DNA of 64,000 nt from Rahnella sp. AA (GCF_002834385.1 NZ_PITQ01000005.1:372001-436000); one strand, 5' to 3'; shown: positions 41,267 through 54,503, counted from the first letter of the stretch. Notes: a model not told the origin generated them from the letters alone. Program-made: numbers and translations.

Positions 41267-42637
41267 CTATTTTTTCTTCACCGGTTTCTGCCAGTCCGGC
41301 TTATGCACTTGCGGAACACGGCTCAGCAGCAAACCATTATCCGGCACATCGCGCGTTACGGTCGTCCCGGCAGCGATGGTGACATTATTACCCACGGTGA
41401 CGGGCGCAATTAGCTGCGTATCAGACCCGACGAAAACATCGTTGCCGATAATCGTTTTGCTTTTGTTCACGCCGTCATAGTTGCAGGTGATAGTACCGGC
41501 ACCAATATTCACGTTATCGCCAATTTCAGCATCGCCAAGATAAGAAAGATGGCCCGCTTTCGAACCTTTCCCCAGACGCGCTTTTTTGATTTCGACGAAG
41601 TTACCCACATGAGCGCCTTCGGCCAGCTCGGCACCCGGACGCAGACGGGCAAAAGGTCCGACTGTACAACCGCTTTCCAGCACCGCATCTTCGAATACGC
41701 TGTAAGGGCTGACTTCGCAGTCATCGCCGATCACACAGTTTTTCAGTACGCAGCCCGTGCCGATTTTCACGCGATCGCCCAGTTTTACGTGGCCTTCGAT
41801 AATAACGTTGGTGTCGATCACCACATCAATCCCATGAGACAACTCGCCCCGGAGATCAAAGCGCGCCGGATCCATCAGCATCACGCCTTCCAGAAGCAGG
41901 CGCTCCGCCTGCTCGGTCTGATATACGCGCTCAAGGCGGGAAAGTTGCAGGCGGTTATTCACGCCATCCACTTCGCTTTCGCGCGCAGGATGAACTGTGG
42001 CGATCAGATTGCCTTCCGCATGTGCCATCGCGATGATATCGGTAATGTAATACTCGCCCTGCGCATTATTGTTGTTCAGCTGACCGAGCCAGCGTTTGAA
42101 TGACGCGCCGTTGGCAACCAGAATACCGGTGTTAATTTCTTTAATTTTTAGCTGCTCTGCATTCGCATCTTTCTGCTCAACGATGCCGGTCACAATGCCA
42201 TTTTCGCGCATGATGCGGCCATAGCCGGTTGGATTATCCAGCACGACGGTGAGCAAGCCGATACCGCCGTCAGGTTTGGCTTTCAGCAAATTATTCAGCG
42301 TTTCGACCGAAATCAGCGGGACATCGCCATAAAGCATCAGAACATCTTCGTCATCCGCAAAGAAAGGCGCAGCCTGTTGCATTGCATGTCCGGTACCCAG
42401 CTGTTCAGCCTGTAATACCCAGTTCAGTTCACTGCCAGCCAGCGTTTTCTTCAGTAAATCGCCACCGTGGCCATAGACCAGATGCACGTTTCTGGCACCC
42501 ACTTGCGTGGCCGCATCAATGACGTGTTGAACCATTGGCTTGCCCGCCAATGAATGAAGAACTTTAGGAAGGTTGGAATACATGCGTGTTCCCTTGCCCG
42601 CGGCAAGGATCACCACACTCAGTGCGCTGTTTGACAT
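41267..42637 (-). CDS. glmU: Bifunctional GlcNAc-1-P uridyltransferase / GlcN-1-P acetyltransferase GlmU
   Basis: GlmU (456 residues) acetylates glucosamine-1-phosphate and then couples it to UTP, giving UDP-GlcNAc. The N-terminal pyrophosphorylase domain has [18 protein letters not shown] (residues 11-28) and the YGDVPLI metal site. The C-terminal left-handed beta-helix is made of hexapeptide repeats (for example [22 protein letters not shown]) ending in [11 protein letters not shown]. It heads the glmUS unit, 271 bp downstream of atpC. Confidence 0.98.
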   Translation of the reverse strand: MSNSALSVVILAAGKGTRMYSNLPKVLHSLAGKPMVQHVIDAATQVGARNVHLVYGHGGDLLKKTLAGSELNWVLQAEQLGTGHAMQQAAPFFADDEDVLMLYGDVPLISVETLNNLLKAKPDGGIGLLTVVLDNPTGYGRIMRENGIVTGIVEQKDANAEQLKIKEINTGILVANGASFKRWLGQLNNNNAQGEYYITDIIAMAHAEGNLIATVHPARESEVDGVNNRLQLSRLERVYQTEQAERLLLEGVMLMDPARFDLRGELSHGIDVVIDTNVIIEGHVKLGDRVKIGTGCVLKNCVIGDDCEVSPYSVFEDAVLESGCTVGPFARLRPGAELAEGAHVGNFVEIKKARLGKGSKAGHLSYLGDAEIGDNVNIGAGTITCNYDGVNKSKTIIGNDVFVGSDTQLIAPVTVGNNVTIAAGTTVTRDVPDNGLLLSRVPQVHKPDWQKPVKKK

Positions 42638-42865
42638 AGGTAACCTGACAAATCCAATTTGAGTGATAAAAATAACCCGTTATGTGAACGAATTACTACA
42701 TATTTCGCGTCAAAAACCGCCTGTAAGCCGCAGCCGGCAAGGGTTGAACACGATATAGACTATAACAAAAAAACTGAGGGCAAAGTGTCCACTAATCCTG
42801 CAAGTATTCCACCAAAAGCCCAAATAAGCCTTGGGAAATAGGCTGAAAACCACCTTTTTTAAAGG

Positions 42866-42895
42866 TAAAAAAAAAGCGACCCGAAGGTCGCTTTT
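42866..42895 (-). terminator. Terminator of the atp operon
   Basis: AGCGACC and GGTCGCT pair around a CGAA loop and are followed on the minus strand by nine Ts. It lies 14 bp after the atpC stop. The rest of the 271-bp gap to glmU holds the glmU promoter region. TATTTCGCG near 42700 resembles half of a NagC site, but this is weak. Confidence 0.92.
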
Positions 42896-42908
42896 CTCAC
42901 TGATGTTG

Positions 42909-43331
42909 TTACATCGCTTTTCTGGTCAGTTCGATAACGCGAAGTTTCGCGATCGCCTTAGCCAGTTCCGCTGATGCCTGAGCGTAATCAACGTCGCCGT
43001 GAGAACCACTAATGTGTTCTTCCGCTTTGCGCTTAGCTTCAAGCGCGCGCGCTTCGTCGAGGTCTTGCCCACGGATTGCAGTATCAGCCAACACGGTCGT
43101 TGCATTCGGCTGCACCTCAAGGATGCCACCGGAAAGATAGATATACTCTTCTTCACCGTGTTCTTTAACAATGCGCACCATGCCAGGCTTGATGGCGGTG
43201 AGCAGCGGAGCATGCCCCGGGAAAATACCCAGTTCGCCTTCGCTACCCGTCACCTGGATTTTCTGTACCATGCCGGCAAACATACGTTTTTCCGCACTAA
43301 CAACATCCAGATGGTAAGCTTTTTCAGCCAT
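42909..43331 (-). CDS. atpC: ATP synthase epsilon subunit AtpC
   Basis: The epsilon subunit (140 residues) belongs to the F1 central stalk, couples rotation and inhibits ATP hydrolysis. It has an N-terminal beta-sandwich with [17 protein letters not shown] and a C-terminal helical hairpin ([12 protein letters not shown] ... [12 protein letters not shown]). Start ATG 43331 ([11 protein letters not shown]) has GAGAGGA upstream; the longer in-frame start to 43346 is not conserved. It is the last gene of atpIBEFHAGDC. Confidence 0.97.
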   Translation of the reverse strand: MAEKAYHLDVVSAEKRMFAGMVQKIQVTGSEGELGIFPGHAPLLTAIKPGMVRIVKEHGEEEYIYLSGGILEVQPNATTVLADTAIRGQDLDEARALEAKRKAEEHISGSHGDVDYAQASAELAKAIAKLRVIELTRKAM

Positions 43332-43358
43332 GTCATCCTCTCTCACAACAAACTAGCG

Positions 43359-44768
<1,410 letters not shown>

Positions 44769-44773
44769 CTAGC

Positions 44774-45637
44774 TTAAACCGCGGAGGCTCCCCCGACGAT
44801 CTCGGTGAGTTCCTGAGTGATGCTGGCCTGACGAGCTTTGTTGTATACCAACTGCAGCTCTTTGATCAGGCTGCCGCCGTTATCGGTTGCGGCTTTCATC
44901 GCTACCATTCGCGCGGCCTGTTCGCTGGCCAGGTTTTCTACGACGCCCTGATAAACCTGAGATTCCACGTAGCGACGCAGGAGGGTATCCAGCAGTGCTT
45001 TCGGGTCCGGCTCATACAGGTAATCCCAGGATTTTTTCGCCAGTACGCCATCTTCTGCCGGGGGCAGAGGCAACAGCTGTACGATGCGTGGTTCCTGAGA
45101 CATGGTATTGACGAATTTATTGCTAACAACACATAACTTGTCTAAACGACCTTCATCGAAAGCCTGCAACATCACTTTCACCGGTCCGATCAGCTCTGAC
45201 AGGGAAGGGTTATCCCCCATGCCAGTCACCTGAGCAACAACGTTGCCCCCAACGGATCCGAAGAAAGAGGCCGCTTTGGAACCGATCAGGGCTAAGTCAA
45301 CCTCAACGCCTTTTGCGGACCAGTCTTTCATCTCTGTCAGCAGTTTTTTGAACAGGTTAATGTTCAGACCACCACAAAGACCACGGTCGGTAGACACCAC
45401 CAGATACCCGACGCGTTTAACTTCACGCTCATCGAGGTAAGGGTGCTTGTATTCCAGATTCCCGAGCGCGAGGTGACCAATCACTTCGCGAATGGTTTCT
45501 GCATAAGGACGGCTGGCCGCCATGCGATCCTGCGTTTTACGCATTTTGGAGGCGGCGACCATTTCCATCGCTTTAGTGATCTTTTGCGTGTTTTGCACGC
45601 TGCCGATCTTACTACGTATCTCTTTTCCGCCGGCCAT
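44774..45637 (-). CDS. atpG: ATP synthase gamma subunit AtpG
   Basis: The gamma subunit (287 residues) is the rotating shaft of F1. The N-terminal helix [28 protein letters not shown] (shown in part) and the C-terminal helix with [15 protein letters not shown] form the coiled coil inside alpha3beta3. The GLCGGLN loop is conserved. It lies between atpA and atpD, as in all enterobacterial atp operons. Confidence 0.98.
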   Translation of the reverse strand: MAGGKEIRSKIGSVQNTQKITKAMEMVAASKMRKTQDRMAASRPYAETIREVIGHLALGNLEYKHPYLDEREVKRVGYLVVSTDRGLCGGLNINLFKKLLTEMKDWSAKGVEVDLALIGSKAASFFGSVGGNVVAQVTGMGDNPSLSELIGPVKVMLQAFDEGRLDKLCVVSNKFVNTMSQEPRIVQLLPLPPAEDGVLAKKSWDYLYEPDPKALLDTLLRRYVESQVYQGVVENLASEQAARMVAMKAATDNGGSLIKELQLVYNKARQASITQELTEIVGGASAV

Positions 45638-45708
45638 CTCTGCTTCTCCTCATGACCAAACGGCCTGCTGCTTATCTGCTAAAAGCAGGGCAGCAGAGCC
45701 GTTTAGTA

Positions 45709-47250
45709 TTACCAGGACTGGGTTGCTTTGAAGGTATCAAGGATATTTTTAAATTTACCCTCGATCTCATCGTTATACGCACCAGTTTGGTTGATTTGCT
45801 GCAGAAGCTCGCCGTGCTCACGGTCAGCATAAGCCAACAGTGCCGCTTCGAAGCTACCGACTTTGGACAACTCAACGTCTTCCAGGTAACCACGTTCTGC
45901 TGCGAAGATGATCAGAGACTGCGCAACGATGGACATCGGAGCGTATTGTTTCTGTTTCAGCAACTCAGTCACTTTCTGACCGTGATTCAGCTGTTTACGG
46001 GTTGCCTCATCCAGATCAGATGCGAACTGCGAGAACGCAGCCAGTTCACGGTACTGTGCCAGAGCGGTACGAATACCACCGGACAGTTTCTTCATGATCT
46101 TAGTCTGAGCAGCACCACCAACACGGGATACCGAAATACCCGGGTTAACCGCAGGACGAATACCGGCGTTGAACAGGTTTGATTCCAGGAAGATCTGACC
46201 ATCGGTAATCGAGATTACGTTGGTCGGAACGAACGCGGAAACGTCGCCCGCTTGCGTTTCGATGATTGGAAGCGCAGTCAGGGAACCGGTTTTGCCTTTC
46301 ACTTCACCCTTGGTGAATGCTTCAACGTAATCGGCGTTTACACGCGCAGCACGTTCCAGCAGACGGGAGTGGAGATAGAAAACGTCGCCTGGGTAAGCTT
46401 CACGGCCTGGTGGACGACGAAGCAGCAGGGAAATCTGACGGTAAGCAACAGCCTGTTTAGACAGGTCATCATAAACGATCAGTGCGTCTTCACCGCGGTC
46501 ACGGAAGTATTCACCCATTGCGCAACCGGAGTACGGCGCCAGGTATTGCAGTGCAGCAGATTCTGATGCAGTTGCAACAACAACGATGGTGTTTTCCAGT
46601 GCGCCGTGCTCTTCCAGTTTACGTACCACGTTAGAAATGGTGGACGCTTTCTGGCCGATAGCCACATAGATACATTTGATGCCGGAATCGCGCTGGTTGA
46701 TGATCGCATCAATAGCCAGAGCAGTTTTACCGGTTTGACGGTCACCGATGACCAGTTCACGCTGACCACGACCAATTGGGATCATGGCGTCAACGGACTT
46801 ATAACCTGTCTGCACAGGCTGGTCTACGGATTGACGTTCGATAACGCCAGGTGCGATTGCTTCAACAGCGGAGAAGCCGTCGTGCTCTACCGGACCTTTA
46901 CCGTCAATTGGCGCACCCAGGGTGTTAACAACGCGGCCCAACAGGCCACGGCCAACGGGAACTTCCAGGATACGGCCAGTACATTTTACTTTCATACCTT
47001 CGGCGAGGTCAGCGTAAGGGCCCATTACAACGGCACCTACAGAGTCGCGCTCCAGGTTCAGGGCGATAGCGTAGCGGTTACCCGGCAGCGCAATCATTTC
47101 GCCTTGCATGACATCGGCTAAGCCGTGCACGCGGATGATCCCGTCACTGACGGAAACGATAGTACCTTCATTGTGAGCTTCGCTCACCACATTGAACTGA
47201 GCAATGCGCTGCTTGATCAGTTCGCTGATTTCGGTGGAATTCAGTTGCAT
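45709..47250 (-). CDS. atpA: ATP synthase alpha subunit AtpA
   Basis: The alpha subunit (513 residues) holds the non-catalytic nucleotide sites of F1 and supplies the arginine finger to beta. Walker A is GDRQTGKT near residue 169. The finger arginine is in [11 protein letters not shown] near residue 376. The N-terminus [16 protein letters not shown] binds the peripheral stalk. It lies 12 bp after atpH and 71 bp before atpG. Confidence 0.98.
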   Translation of the reverse strand: MQLNSTEISELIKQRIAQFNVVSEAHNEGTIVSVSDGIIRVHGLADVMQGEMIALPGNRYAIALNLERDSVGAVVMGPYADLAEGMKVKCTGRILEVPVGRGLLGRVVNTLGAPIDGKGPVEHDGFSAVEAIAPGVIERQSVDQPVQTGYKSVDAMIPIGRGQRELVIGDRQTGKTALAIDAIINQRDSGIKCIYVAIGQKASTISNVVRKLEEHGALENTIVVVATASESAALQYLAPYSGCAMGEYFRDRGEDALIVYDDLSKQAVAYRQISLLLRRPPGREAYPGDVFYLHSRLLERAARVNADYVEAFTKGEVKGKTGSLTALPIIETQAGDVSAFVPTNVISITDGQIFLESNLFNAGIRPAVNPGISVSRVGGAAQTKIMKKLSGGIRTALAQYRELAAFSQFASDLDEATRKQLNHGQKVTELLKQKQYAPMSIVAQSLIIFAAERGYLEDVELSKVGSFEAALLAYADREHGELLQQINQTGAYNDEIEGKFKNILDTFKATQSW

Positions 47251-47262
47251 GCTCCAGTCCCC

Positions 47263-47796
47263 TTAAGACTGCAAGACGTCTGCCAGGCGTTCAAGACGAC
47301 TGCGAACGCTGCCATCAATCACCATATCACCTGCACGGATAATGACACCGGCAAGAACAGACTTGTCAATTTTGCAATTCAGCTTAACTTTGCGAGACAG
47401 ACGTTTTTCCATCGCAGCAGCAATTTTTGCCTGCTGTTCTTCCGAAAGTGGATTGGCTGAGGTTACTTCAACTTCAGCAACAGCCTCGAGAGAGGCGCGC
47501 AGCTCAATAAACTGCTCCAGCACTTCCGGAAGAACGCGTAAACGTCCATTTTCAGCCATTACCTTAATCAGGTTCTGGCCTGCGTCGTCGAGTTGTTCAC
47601 CACATACGGCAATAAACGTTTTAGACAAAGTTTCTGGCGCGCTAGCACCGGAAAGCAGTTCTTCAATCTGTTCATTGCGCGTGACTTCAGCCGTGAACGC
47701 TAACATGGACTGCCAGCGGTCTAAGCTTTGGTGCTCAACGGCAAAGTCAAAAGCTGCTTTGGCGTAGGGGCGAGCTACAGTTACAAATTCAGACAT
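47263..47796 (-). CDS. atpH: ATP synthase delta subunit AtpH
   Basis: The delta subunit (177 residues) joins F1 to the b-subunit stator. The helical N-terminal domain starts [19 protein letters not shown], and the C-terminal domain has the [22 protein letters not shown] signature (two parts). It lies 14 bp after atpF. Confidence 0.98.
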   Translation of the reverse strand: MSEFVTVARPYAKAAFDFAVEHQSLDRWQSMLAFTAEVTRNEQIEELLSGASAPETLSKTFIAVCGEQLDDAGQNLIKVMAENGRLRVLPEVLEQFIELRASLEAVAEVEVTSANPLSEEQQAKIAAAMEKRLSRKVKLNCKIDKSVLAGVIIRAGDMVIDGSVRSRLERLADVLQS

Positions 47797-47810
47797 CAGC
47801 CCCTCCCTCC

Positions 47811-48281
47811 TTACAGTTCAGCGACCAGTTTATCAACGATGTCGCTGTTAGCAGCTTCATCCACGGAACGTTCGATGATCTTCTCGGCGCCAGCAATGGC
47901 CAAAATCCCGACTTGTTTACGCAACTCTTCACGGGCGCGTTGGCGTTCGGCGTCGATCTCTGCCTTGGCTTGCGTCACGATCTTGTTACGTTCCTGCTCG
48001 GCTTCGGCTTTTGCTTCGTCGACGATCTGAGCTTTACGCTTATTCGCCTGATCGATGATTACCTGAGCTTCAGCTTTGGCTTTCTTCAGTTGGTCGGTCG
48101 CATCGGCTTGCGCTAAGTCCAGCTCTTTTTTGGCACGTTCTGCGGAAGACAAACCTTCAGAAATTTCTTTCTGACGTTTTTCGATGGCAGCCATAATTGG
48201 CGGCCATACATACTTCATGCAGAACCAGACAAACAGGACGAACGCGATAGCCTGGCCGAGGATTGTTGCGTTAAGATTCAC
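47811..48281 (-). CDS. atpF: ATP synthase b subunit AtpF
   Basis: The b subunit (156 residues) is the peripheral stalk. One N-terminal membrane helix ([20 protein letters not shown]) is followed by a long Ala/Glu/Lys/Arg-rich right-handed coiled coil, which dimerises and binds delta. It lies between atpE and atpH. Confidence 0.98.
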   Translation of the reverse strand: MNLNATILGQAIAFVLFVWFCMKYVWPPIMAAIEKRQKEISEGLSSAERAKKELDLAQADATDQLKKAKAEAQVIIDQANKRKAQIVDEAKAEAEQERNKIVTQAKAEIDAERQRAREELRKQVGILAIAGAEKIIERSVDEAANSDIVDKLVAEL

Positions 48282-48299
48282 AGCACAATGCCTCTTTCA

Positions 48300-48614
<315 letters not shown>

Positions 48615-48635
48615 CGCAGTAGTGTTGAAAGAAAA

Positions 48636-49433
<798 letters not shown>

Positions 49434-49440
49434 TTAGTAG

Positions 49441-49839
49441 TTAAGTACGGTAACTGTTAATGACGGCCGGTGCCAAAATCTGAGTCATCAACACCGATAA
49501 ATAGGCCAACCCCAACGGAGCAAAAGCCGCCTTAAACAGGCCAAGTGCGACAATCATTAAGATCACCGTGACCAGAACCTTCAGCGCTTCCCCGATAGCA
49601 AAGGACCAGGCAACTCGTCCAGAGACCGTTGTTTGCGCCTGGTGGCGCCATGCAAACAGCATAAACAGCACATTTGGCACCCAAGCGGCCAAACCACCCA
49701 TAAGGGCCGAAGTGGTCCATTCCAGACTTTTAAAGCCAAACACAGCACTGAGCAGAACAAAGGTCAATAACTGCAGTATCAACAGCTTTCTGGCAACCTT
49801 CACACCATGGGTACTGTGTAAAATACCGGATACAGACAT
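49441..49839 (-). CDS. atpI: ATP synthase assembly protein AtpI
   Basis: AtpI (132 residues) is a small four-helix membrane protein that helps assemble the c ring and may carry Mg2+. The segments GGLAAWVPNVLFMLFAWRH and GEALKVLVTVILMIVAL are characteristic. It is the first gene of the atp operon, whose promoter should lie in the AT-rich 650-bp region upstream. Its product is not strictly needed for ATP synthase in E. coli. Confidence 0.96.
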   Translation of the reverse strand: MSVSGILHSTHGVKVARKLLILQLLTFVLLSAVFGFKSLEWTTSALMGGLAAWVPNVLFMLFAWRHQAQTTVSGRVAWSFAIGEALKVLVTVILMIVALGLFKAAFAPLGLAYLSVLMTQILAPAVINSYRT

Positions 49840-50488
49840 GACGTTTGTTCTCTCCGTATCAAGTACCTAGCTGGAGGTATGCTGAAGGCCGTATATCACT
49901 GCCTTTACTGTTTTGAGTCAAGCAGCAAAAACCGAGCAAATTATACGGGGCACAGGAACGAATTCAATGGATAAGTAGCGAAAAGGTGAACAATTATTTA
50001 AATTTTCCTCTTCATCACTATTTTGACAACCAAACTATAGCTGAATTTGCCCTTTTTACTTCACTCCGGTTATTTCATCACCCGACAAAGAAGCGTGCAC
50101 TGGATCACACAATTAATGCAGACCATCTTATATACCCAGTACAGTTTAGATGTCTTTAGCTAATCAGGCCTTTTAAAATTCATATAAATCAAATTGTTAA
50201 TAATTCACTGTTCGTTAAACAAACTTATTTAAAAATAGCCACGATTTATTGATACAACAACCCAACAAATAACAACATTTTCATTACAAGTTGAATATCA
50301 GCAGGTTGATGCTCGTTCAATTTCAAAAGTGACTATTACACTTAGGATTAAAATAAAAACGTCTCAGAAATGCTATCAGTCTGTAAAAAAGCAGTAATTG
50401 ACTGTCATCTCAGCCTATTTAATTAGCCTGCTCATTTTAACTTAGATAACACATACGTTTTTTAAATATTTTTTGATAAAACGCAACT
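49840..50488. other. AT-rich spacer between rsmG and atpI holding the atp promoter region
   Basis: No gene is visible in these 649 bases. The stretch 49980-50488 is markedly AT-rich and contains many short A/T runs. The atp promoter must lie here on the minus strand; TATAGT at 50034-50039 is a possible -10 but lacks a good -35. TGTGATCC at 50100-50107 (minus strand) resembles half of a CRP-type site. In E. coli the same gap is of similar length. Confidence 0.6.
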
Positions 50489-51109
50489 TTAGTTGGAGTT
50501 AAGAATTATCAGATGACGCTCGCCGTCAAGTTCAGGTACTTGCAATTTAATGACACTTTCCAGCGCTATGCCTTCCGGCAAGACAGCAAGTTCATCATCA
50601 GGGCACACTCCTTTTAATGCATAAAAGCGCCCCTGCCCTTTCTGTGGCAGATGGTGACACCATGACAACATGTCCTGCAGTGAAGCAAACGCACGGCTAA
50701 TCACCCCGTCAAACGGGGGTTCTGGCTCAAATTCTTCAACGCGGCTTTGCACAGGTTCGATATTCTTCAGGCCCAGTTCATGCTGTACCTGGCGCAGGAA
50801 GCGTACGCGCTTACCCAGGCTGTCCAGCAGCGTGAAATGTGAATCAGGGCGGACAATGGCGAGCGGAATGCCCGGCAGGCCCGGCCCGGTTCCCACATCG
50901 ATAAAACGGCTGCCTTGCAAATGCTCATTCACCACAATGCTGTCCATAATATGGCGCACCAGCATCTGCATCGGGTCACGGACAGAAGTCAGGTTGTAAG
51001 CCTTGTTCCACTTATGCAACAGTTCGACATAGCCAATCAGTTGATGTTTTTGCTGATCGGGTAACGCTATTCCTGCCGCAGCAAGCAGCGAGTCCAGTTT
51101 CTTTTGCAC
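50489..51109 (-). CDS. rsmG: 16S rRNA (guanine527-N7)-methyltransferase RsmG
   Basis: RsmG (GidB; 206 residues) methylates N7 of G527 in 16S rRNA using S-adenosylmethionine. Loss gives low-level streptomycin resistance. The SAM-binding glycine loop is [15 protein letters not shown] near residue 75, and [13 protein letters not shown] follows as motif II. It lies 130 bp downstream of mnmG with a hairpin in the spacer. Confidence 0.97.
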   Translation of the reverse strand: MQKKLDSLLAAAGIALPDQQKHQLIGYVELLHKWNKAYNLTSVRDPMQMLVRHIMDSIVVNEHLQGSRFIDVGTGPGLPGIPLAIVRPDSHFTLLDSLGKRVRFLRQVQHELGLKNIEPVQSRVEEFEPEPPFDGVISRAFASLQDMLSWCHHLPQKGQGRFYALKGVCPDDELAVLPEGIALESVIKLQVPELDGERHLIILNSN

Positions 51110-51197
51110 AGTGAAATCCTCAGACAGAGTCGATATGCCGGGAACAGCCCGGTTAAGAAATGATAAAACAGCCAGAAAAGTGGGGAAAGCAAGAATT

Positions 51198-51225
51198 GAC
51201 CGCTCTTCAGCTTTAAAGAGCGGTC
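51198..51225 (-). terminator. Hairpin between mnmG and rsmG
   Basis: GACCGCTCTT and AAGAGCGGTC form a perfect 10-bp stem with an eight-base loop 15 bp after the mnmG stop. Only a short T-rich tail follows, so it may attenuate rather than fully terminate. Confidence 0.6.
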
Positions 51226-51239
51226 ATTAAAGATGTGTT

Positions 51240-53129
51240 TCAGGCACTGCGGCGCAGTAAGCCCTGTTTTTTAAGCCAGATCAGCAAAATGGAGATCGCA
51301 GCCGGTGTAATACCGGAGATCCTCGAGGCCTGACCGATGGATGTCGGTTTGTGATCGTTGAGCTTGGCAATCACTTCGTTCGACAGACCGTTCACCTGGC
51401 GGTAATCAAGATCGACAGGCAACACCGTGTTTTCGTTGCGCTGTTGTTTTTCGATCTCTTCCTGCTGACGGGCGATATAACCTTCGTACTTAATCTGAAT
51501 CTCAACCTGTTCTGCCGCCTGGACGTCAGGGACTGCCGGGGCAAACGGAGAGAGACGCGTGATCAGTTCGTAAGTCATCTCAGGACGACGCAGCAACTCT
51601 TCGGCGCTGGCTTCTTTCGAAAGAGGTGCAGAAAGATGCGCGTTAATCTCTTCAACCTGAGCGTGGTGAGGATTGACCCAGATCCCACGCAGGCGCTGAC
51701 GTTCCTGTTCGATCATTTCCAGCTTCTGGTTGAAACGTGCCCAGCGGGCATCATCAACCAGACCGAGTTCACGGCCTTTTTCAGTCAGACGTAAATCGGC
51801 ATTGTCTTCGCGCAGCATCAGACGATATTCAGCACGAGACGTAAACATACGGTACGGTTCTTTGGTGCCCAGTGTGCACAAATCGTCAACCAGAACGCCA
51901 AGGTAAGCCTGATCGCGACGTGGTGCCCAGCCTTCTTGTTCGCTTGCGCTGCGTGCCGCATTCATACCGGCCAGCAGGCCCTGTGCGGCAGCTTCTTCGT
52001 AACCGGTGGTGCCGTTAATTTGCCCGGCAAAGAACAGACCAGCGATAAATTTGCTTTCCAGTGTCGGTTTCAAATCACGAGGATCGAAGAAATCGTATTC
52101 GATAGCGTAACCAGGACGAACGATCACCGCATTTTCCATCCCCTGCATTGAGCGGACGATTTGCATCTGAACGTCAAATGGCAGGCTGGTCGAAATTCCG
52201 TTTGGATAGACTTCATTGCTGGTCAGGCCTTCCGGTTCAAGGAAGATCTGATGAGAATTTCGATCGGCAAAACGCATAACTTTATCTTCGATCGACGGGC
52301 AGTAACGCGGGCCGATCCCTTCGATAATCCCGGCATACATCGGGCTGCGATCCAGATTATTGCGGATCACATCATGCGTCTTTTCGTTGGTGTAGGTCAT
52401 GTAGCATGGGATCTGGCGTGGATGTTGCGACACGTTCCCCATGAACGAGAATACCGGCGCCGGATTATCGCCATGTTGTTGCGCAAGAACGCTGAAATCA
52501 ATGGAACGCGCATCAATACGCGGTGGTGTACCGGTTTTCAGGCGGTTTACGCGTAATGGCAATTCACGCAGACGCTGTGACAAAGAGATCGCTGGAGGAT
52601 CCCCAGCACGGCCGCCGCTGTAGTTCTCCAGACCGATGTGGATCTTCCCGTCCAGGAAAGTCCCGACAGTCAGCACAACGGCTTTAGCGCGGAATTTAAG
52701 ACCCATTTTGGTCACAGCACCCACGACACGATCGTTTTCGACGATCAGGTCTTCAACGGGTTGCTGGAAGATCATCAGGTTTGGCTGATTTTCTAACGCA
52801 GTACGGACCGCCTGGCGGTAAAGCACGCGGTCTGCCTGAGCACGGGTCGCCCTTACGGCAGGGCCTTTGCTTGCGTTTAGTATCCTAAACTGAATGCCCG
52901 CATGATCGATGGCAGTGGCCATCAGTCCGCCCAGTGCGTCCACTTCTTTAACCAGATGTCCCTTCCCGATCCCGCCAATAGCCGGGTTACACGACATTTG
53001 TCCAAGCGTGTCGATATTGTGGGTTAATAATAAGGTCTGACGTCCCATGCGAGCAGAAGCCATAGCGGCTTCAGTACCTGCATGACCACCACCTATGATG
53101 ATGACGTCAAATTGATCCGGATAAAACAT
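51240..53129 (-). CDS. mnmG: tRNA uridine-5-carboxymethylaminomethyl(34) modification enzyme MnmG
   Basis: MnmG (GidA; 629 residues, as in E. coli) is the FAD- and NADH-using partner of MnmE in wobble-uridine modification. The FAD-binding motif [10 protein letters not shown] is at residues 13-22. A second conserved block reads [26 protein letters not shown] ([13 protein letters not shown]). The C-terminal helical domain has [13 protein letters not shown]. Transcription runs away from oriC, which starts about 90 bp upstream. In E. coli this transcription aids initiation. Confidence 0.98.
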   Translation of the reverse strand: MFYPDQFDVIIIGGGHAGTEAAMASARMGRQTLLLTHNIDTLGQMSCNPAIGGIGKGHLVKEVDALGGLMATAIDHAGIQFRILNASKGPAVRATRAQADRVLYRQAVRTALENQPNLMIFQQPVEDLIVENDRVVGAVTKMGLKFRAKAVVLTVGTFLDGKIHIGLENYSGGRAGDPPAISLSQRLRELPLRVNRLKTGTPPRIDARSIDFSVLAQQHGDNPAPVFSFMGNVSQHPRQIPCYMTYTNEKTHDVIRNNLDRSPMYAGIIEGIGPRYCPSIEDKVMRFADRNSHQIFLEPEGLTSNEVYPNGISTSLPFDVQMQIVRSMQGMENAVIVRPGYAIEYDFFDPRDLKPTLESKFIAGLFFAGQINGTTGYEEAAAQGLLAGMNAARSASEQEGWAPRRDQAYLGVLVDDLCTLGTKEPYRMFTSRAEYRLMLREDNADLRLTEKGRELGLVDDARWARFNQKLEMIEQERQRLRGIWVNPHHAQVEEINAHLSAPLSKEASAEELLRRPEMTYELITRLSPFAPAVPDVQAAEQVEIQIKYEGYIARQQEEIEKQQRNENTVLPVDLDYRQVNGLSNEVIAKLNDHKPTSIGQASRISGITPAAISILLIWLKKQGLLRRSA

Positions 53130-53217
53130 GCGACTGTACCTCGGCGTTCAAGCGAACTTTCTTTGTATGGCGTTGGGAGGAGGGATTCTACTCAAGTTTA
53201 GAGGTTCCACAAGTCCC

Positions 53218-53493
53218 CGGGGATCTTCACTAATTAAAAGAAGATCTTTTTTATTTAAAGATCTCTTATTAATACTTCTATTAGGATCGCGATCCTCTGT
53301 GCATAAGTCTCTTTTGTTTAAGAAGATCAAGATGCTAAGAAGGATCCAATGCTGTGAATGATCGGTGATCCTGGCCAGTATAAGCTGGGATCAGAATTGA
53401 GAGTTATGCACAGCATGAAAAGCGTACAGGAGTTGTTAGAGGGATAACTACGGGTTTTACCCTGCTTTTAAGCATAGTTATCCACATCTGATC
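53218..53493. other. oriC: Chromosomal replication origin oriC
   Basis: oriC lies between mnmG and mioC. Three perfect DnaA boxes are TGTGCATAA at 53298-53306 (R1 position), TTATGCACA at 53404-53412 (R2) and TTATCCACA at 53478-53486 (R4). Eleven GATC sites are present from 53222 to 53493. The AT-rich unwinding region has a left 13-mer GATCTTTTTTATT (53243-53255) and GATCTCTTATTAA (53260-53272); the right repeat is degenerate. GTGAATGATCGGTGATCCTGG and TATAAGCTGGGATCAGAAT blocks are conserved with E. coli (shown in part here). A frame at 53128-53361 across it is not a gene. Confidence 0.97.
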
Positions 53494-53508
53494 GCCTGAA
53501 ATTTACAC

Positions 53509-53952
53509 TTATTTGATCAAATTAATCCAATTGAGGACCCAAACCTCAGCAGGATCTTCAGGAATTTCGTGTTGAGTCACGTCGATCTCAAGACGATCAC
53601 CGATCCGTTTAGCCCCTAACGAGGTCAGTTTCTGATCCAAGGTGCCGATCGCACCACAGAAGGTGTCATATTCGCTGCTGCCTAAACCTAAGGCACCAAA
53701 ACGCACTTTAGACAGATTGGGCTGCTGATCTTCCAGCTGTTCCAAAAAGGGCTGTAAATTATCAGGCAGTTCACCCGCACCGTGTGTTGAACACACCATC
53801 AGCCAGATCCCGTCCTGCGGGACTTCATACAGCTCCGGGCCATGAAACATCTCGGTAGAAAAACCGGCTTCTTCCAGTTTCTCTGCCACGTGTTCTGCCA
53901 CATATTCGGCGCTGCCAAGCGTACTGCCACTGATCAGGGTAATGTCTGCCAT
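53509..53952 (-). CDS. mioC: Flavodoxin-like protein MioC
   Basis: MioC (147 residues) is an FMN-binding flavodoxin reported to support biotin synthase activity in E. coli. The phosphate loop is SGSTLGSAEYVA at residues 8-19. CSTHGAGELPDN and FGALGLGSSEYDTFCGA are the FMN-contacting segments. It is transcribed toward oriC, a feature linked to control of initiation. A consensus DnaA box lies at 54012, upstream of the gene. Confidence 0.96.
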   Translation of the reverse strand: MADITLISGSTLGSAEYVAEHVAEKLEEAGFSTEMFHGPELYEVPQDGIWLMVCSTHGAGELPDNLQPFLEQLEDQQPNLSKVRFGALGLGSSEYDTFCGAIGTLDQKLTSLGAKRIGDRLEIDVTQHEIPEDPAEVWVLNWINLIK

Positions 53953-54011
53953 TGTGCTCTCAACCCGAGAAAAGGAGGCTATTGTACGCTGTGAATGAGC
54001 TGGGATCTACC

Positions 54012-54020
54012 TGTGGATAA
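54012..54020. promoter_or_regulatory. DnaA box upstream of mioC
   Basis: TGTGGATAA is a perfect (reverse) DnaA box 60 bp before mioC. In E. coli a box in the mioC promoter lets DnaA repress transcription toward oriC. Confidence 0.8.
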
Positions 54021-54041
54021 TAGGGGTATAGAAATGGAGGC

Positions 54042-54503
54042 TCAGGGTTGGATAGTCCGTGTGATGGGGTTCTGCAGGGAGATCAAGGTCTCCGTAGACT
54101 GGATCTCGTCAATGGTCTGGATCTTGTTGATAAGTACGTGCTGGAGGGAATCAATGGAGCGGCACATGATCTTAATGAAGATGCTGTAATGGCCGGTGGT
54201 GTAATAGGCTTCCACCACTTCTTCTATACTCTCGAGCTTTTTCAGCGCGGACGGATAATCCTTGGCACTTTTGAGAATGATGCCGATAAAGCAGCAAACG
54301 TCATAACCCAGCTGCTTTGGGTTCACGGTGATATGTGCGCCGGTAATGATGCCTGCCTGCTTCATCTTCTCGACGCGTACGTGAATGGTTCCCGGGCTGA
54401 CGGTAAACACTTTAGCCAGCTCAGCGTAAGGTGTGCGGGCATTTTCCATCAACGCGTTCAGAATCCCGCGATCCAGCTCGTCGAGCTGATAGATTTCAGT
54501 CAT
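54042..54503 (-). CDS. asnC: Lrp/AsnC-family regulator AsnC
   Basis: AsnC (153 residues) has an N-terminal helix-turn-helix (YAELAKVFTVSPGTIHVRVEKM, residues 25-47) and a C-terminal RAM ligand-binding domain that binds asparagine (CCFIGIILKSAKDYP). In E. coli it activates asnA, its divergent neighbour, and represses itself. Here no asnA is present: upstream, after only 20 bp, is the end of viaA on the same strand. It may be co-transcribed with ravA-viaA and regulate other targets. Confidence 0.95.
   Translation of the reverse strand: MTEIYQLDELDRGILNALMENARTPYAELAKVFTVSPGTIHVRVEKMKQAGIITGAHITVNPKQLGYDVCCFIGIILKSAKDYPSALKKLESIEEVVEAYYTTGHYSIFIKIMCRSIDSLQHVLINKIQTIDEIQSTETLISLQNPITRTIQP

Noticed and set aside
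42700..42715. NagC operator upstream of glmU
   Set aside because: Only half of the site (TATTTCGCG) is present and the other half is missing, so it was not listed as a feature.
53128..53361. 77-residue frame across the start of oriC
   Set aside because: The DNA is explained by the 13-mers and DnaA box R1, and the peptide is basic and low in complexity.
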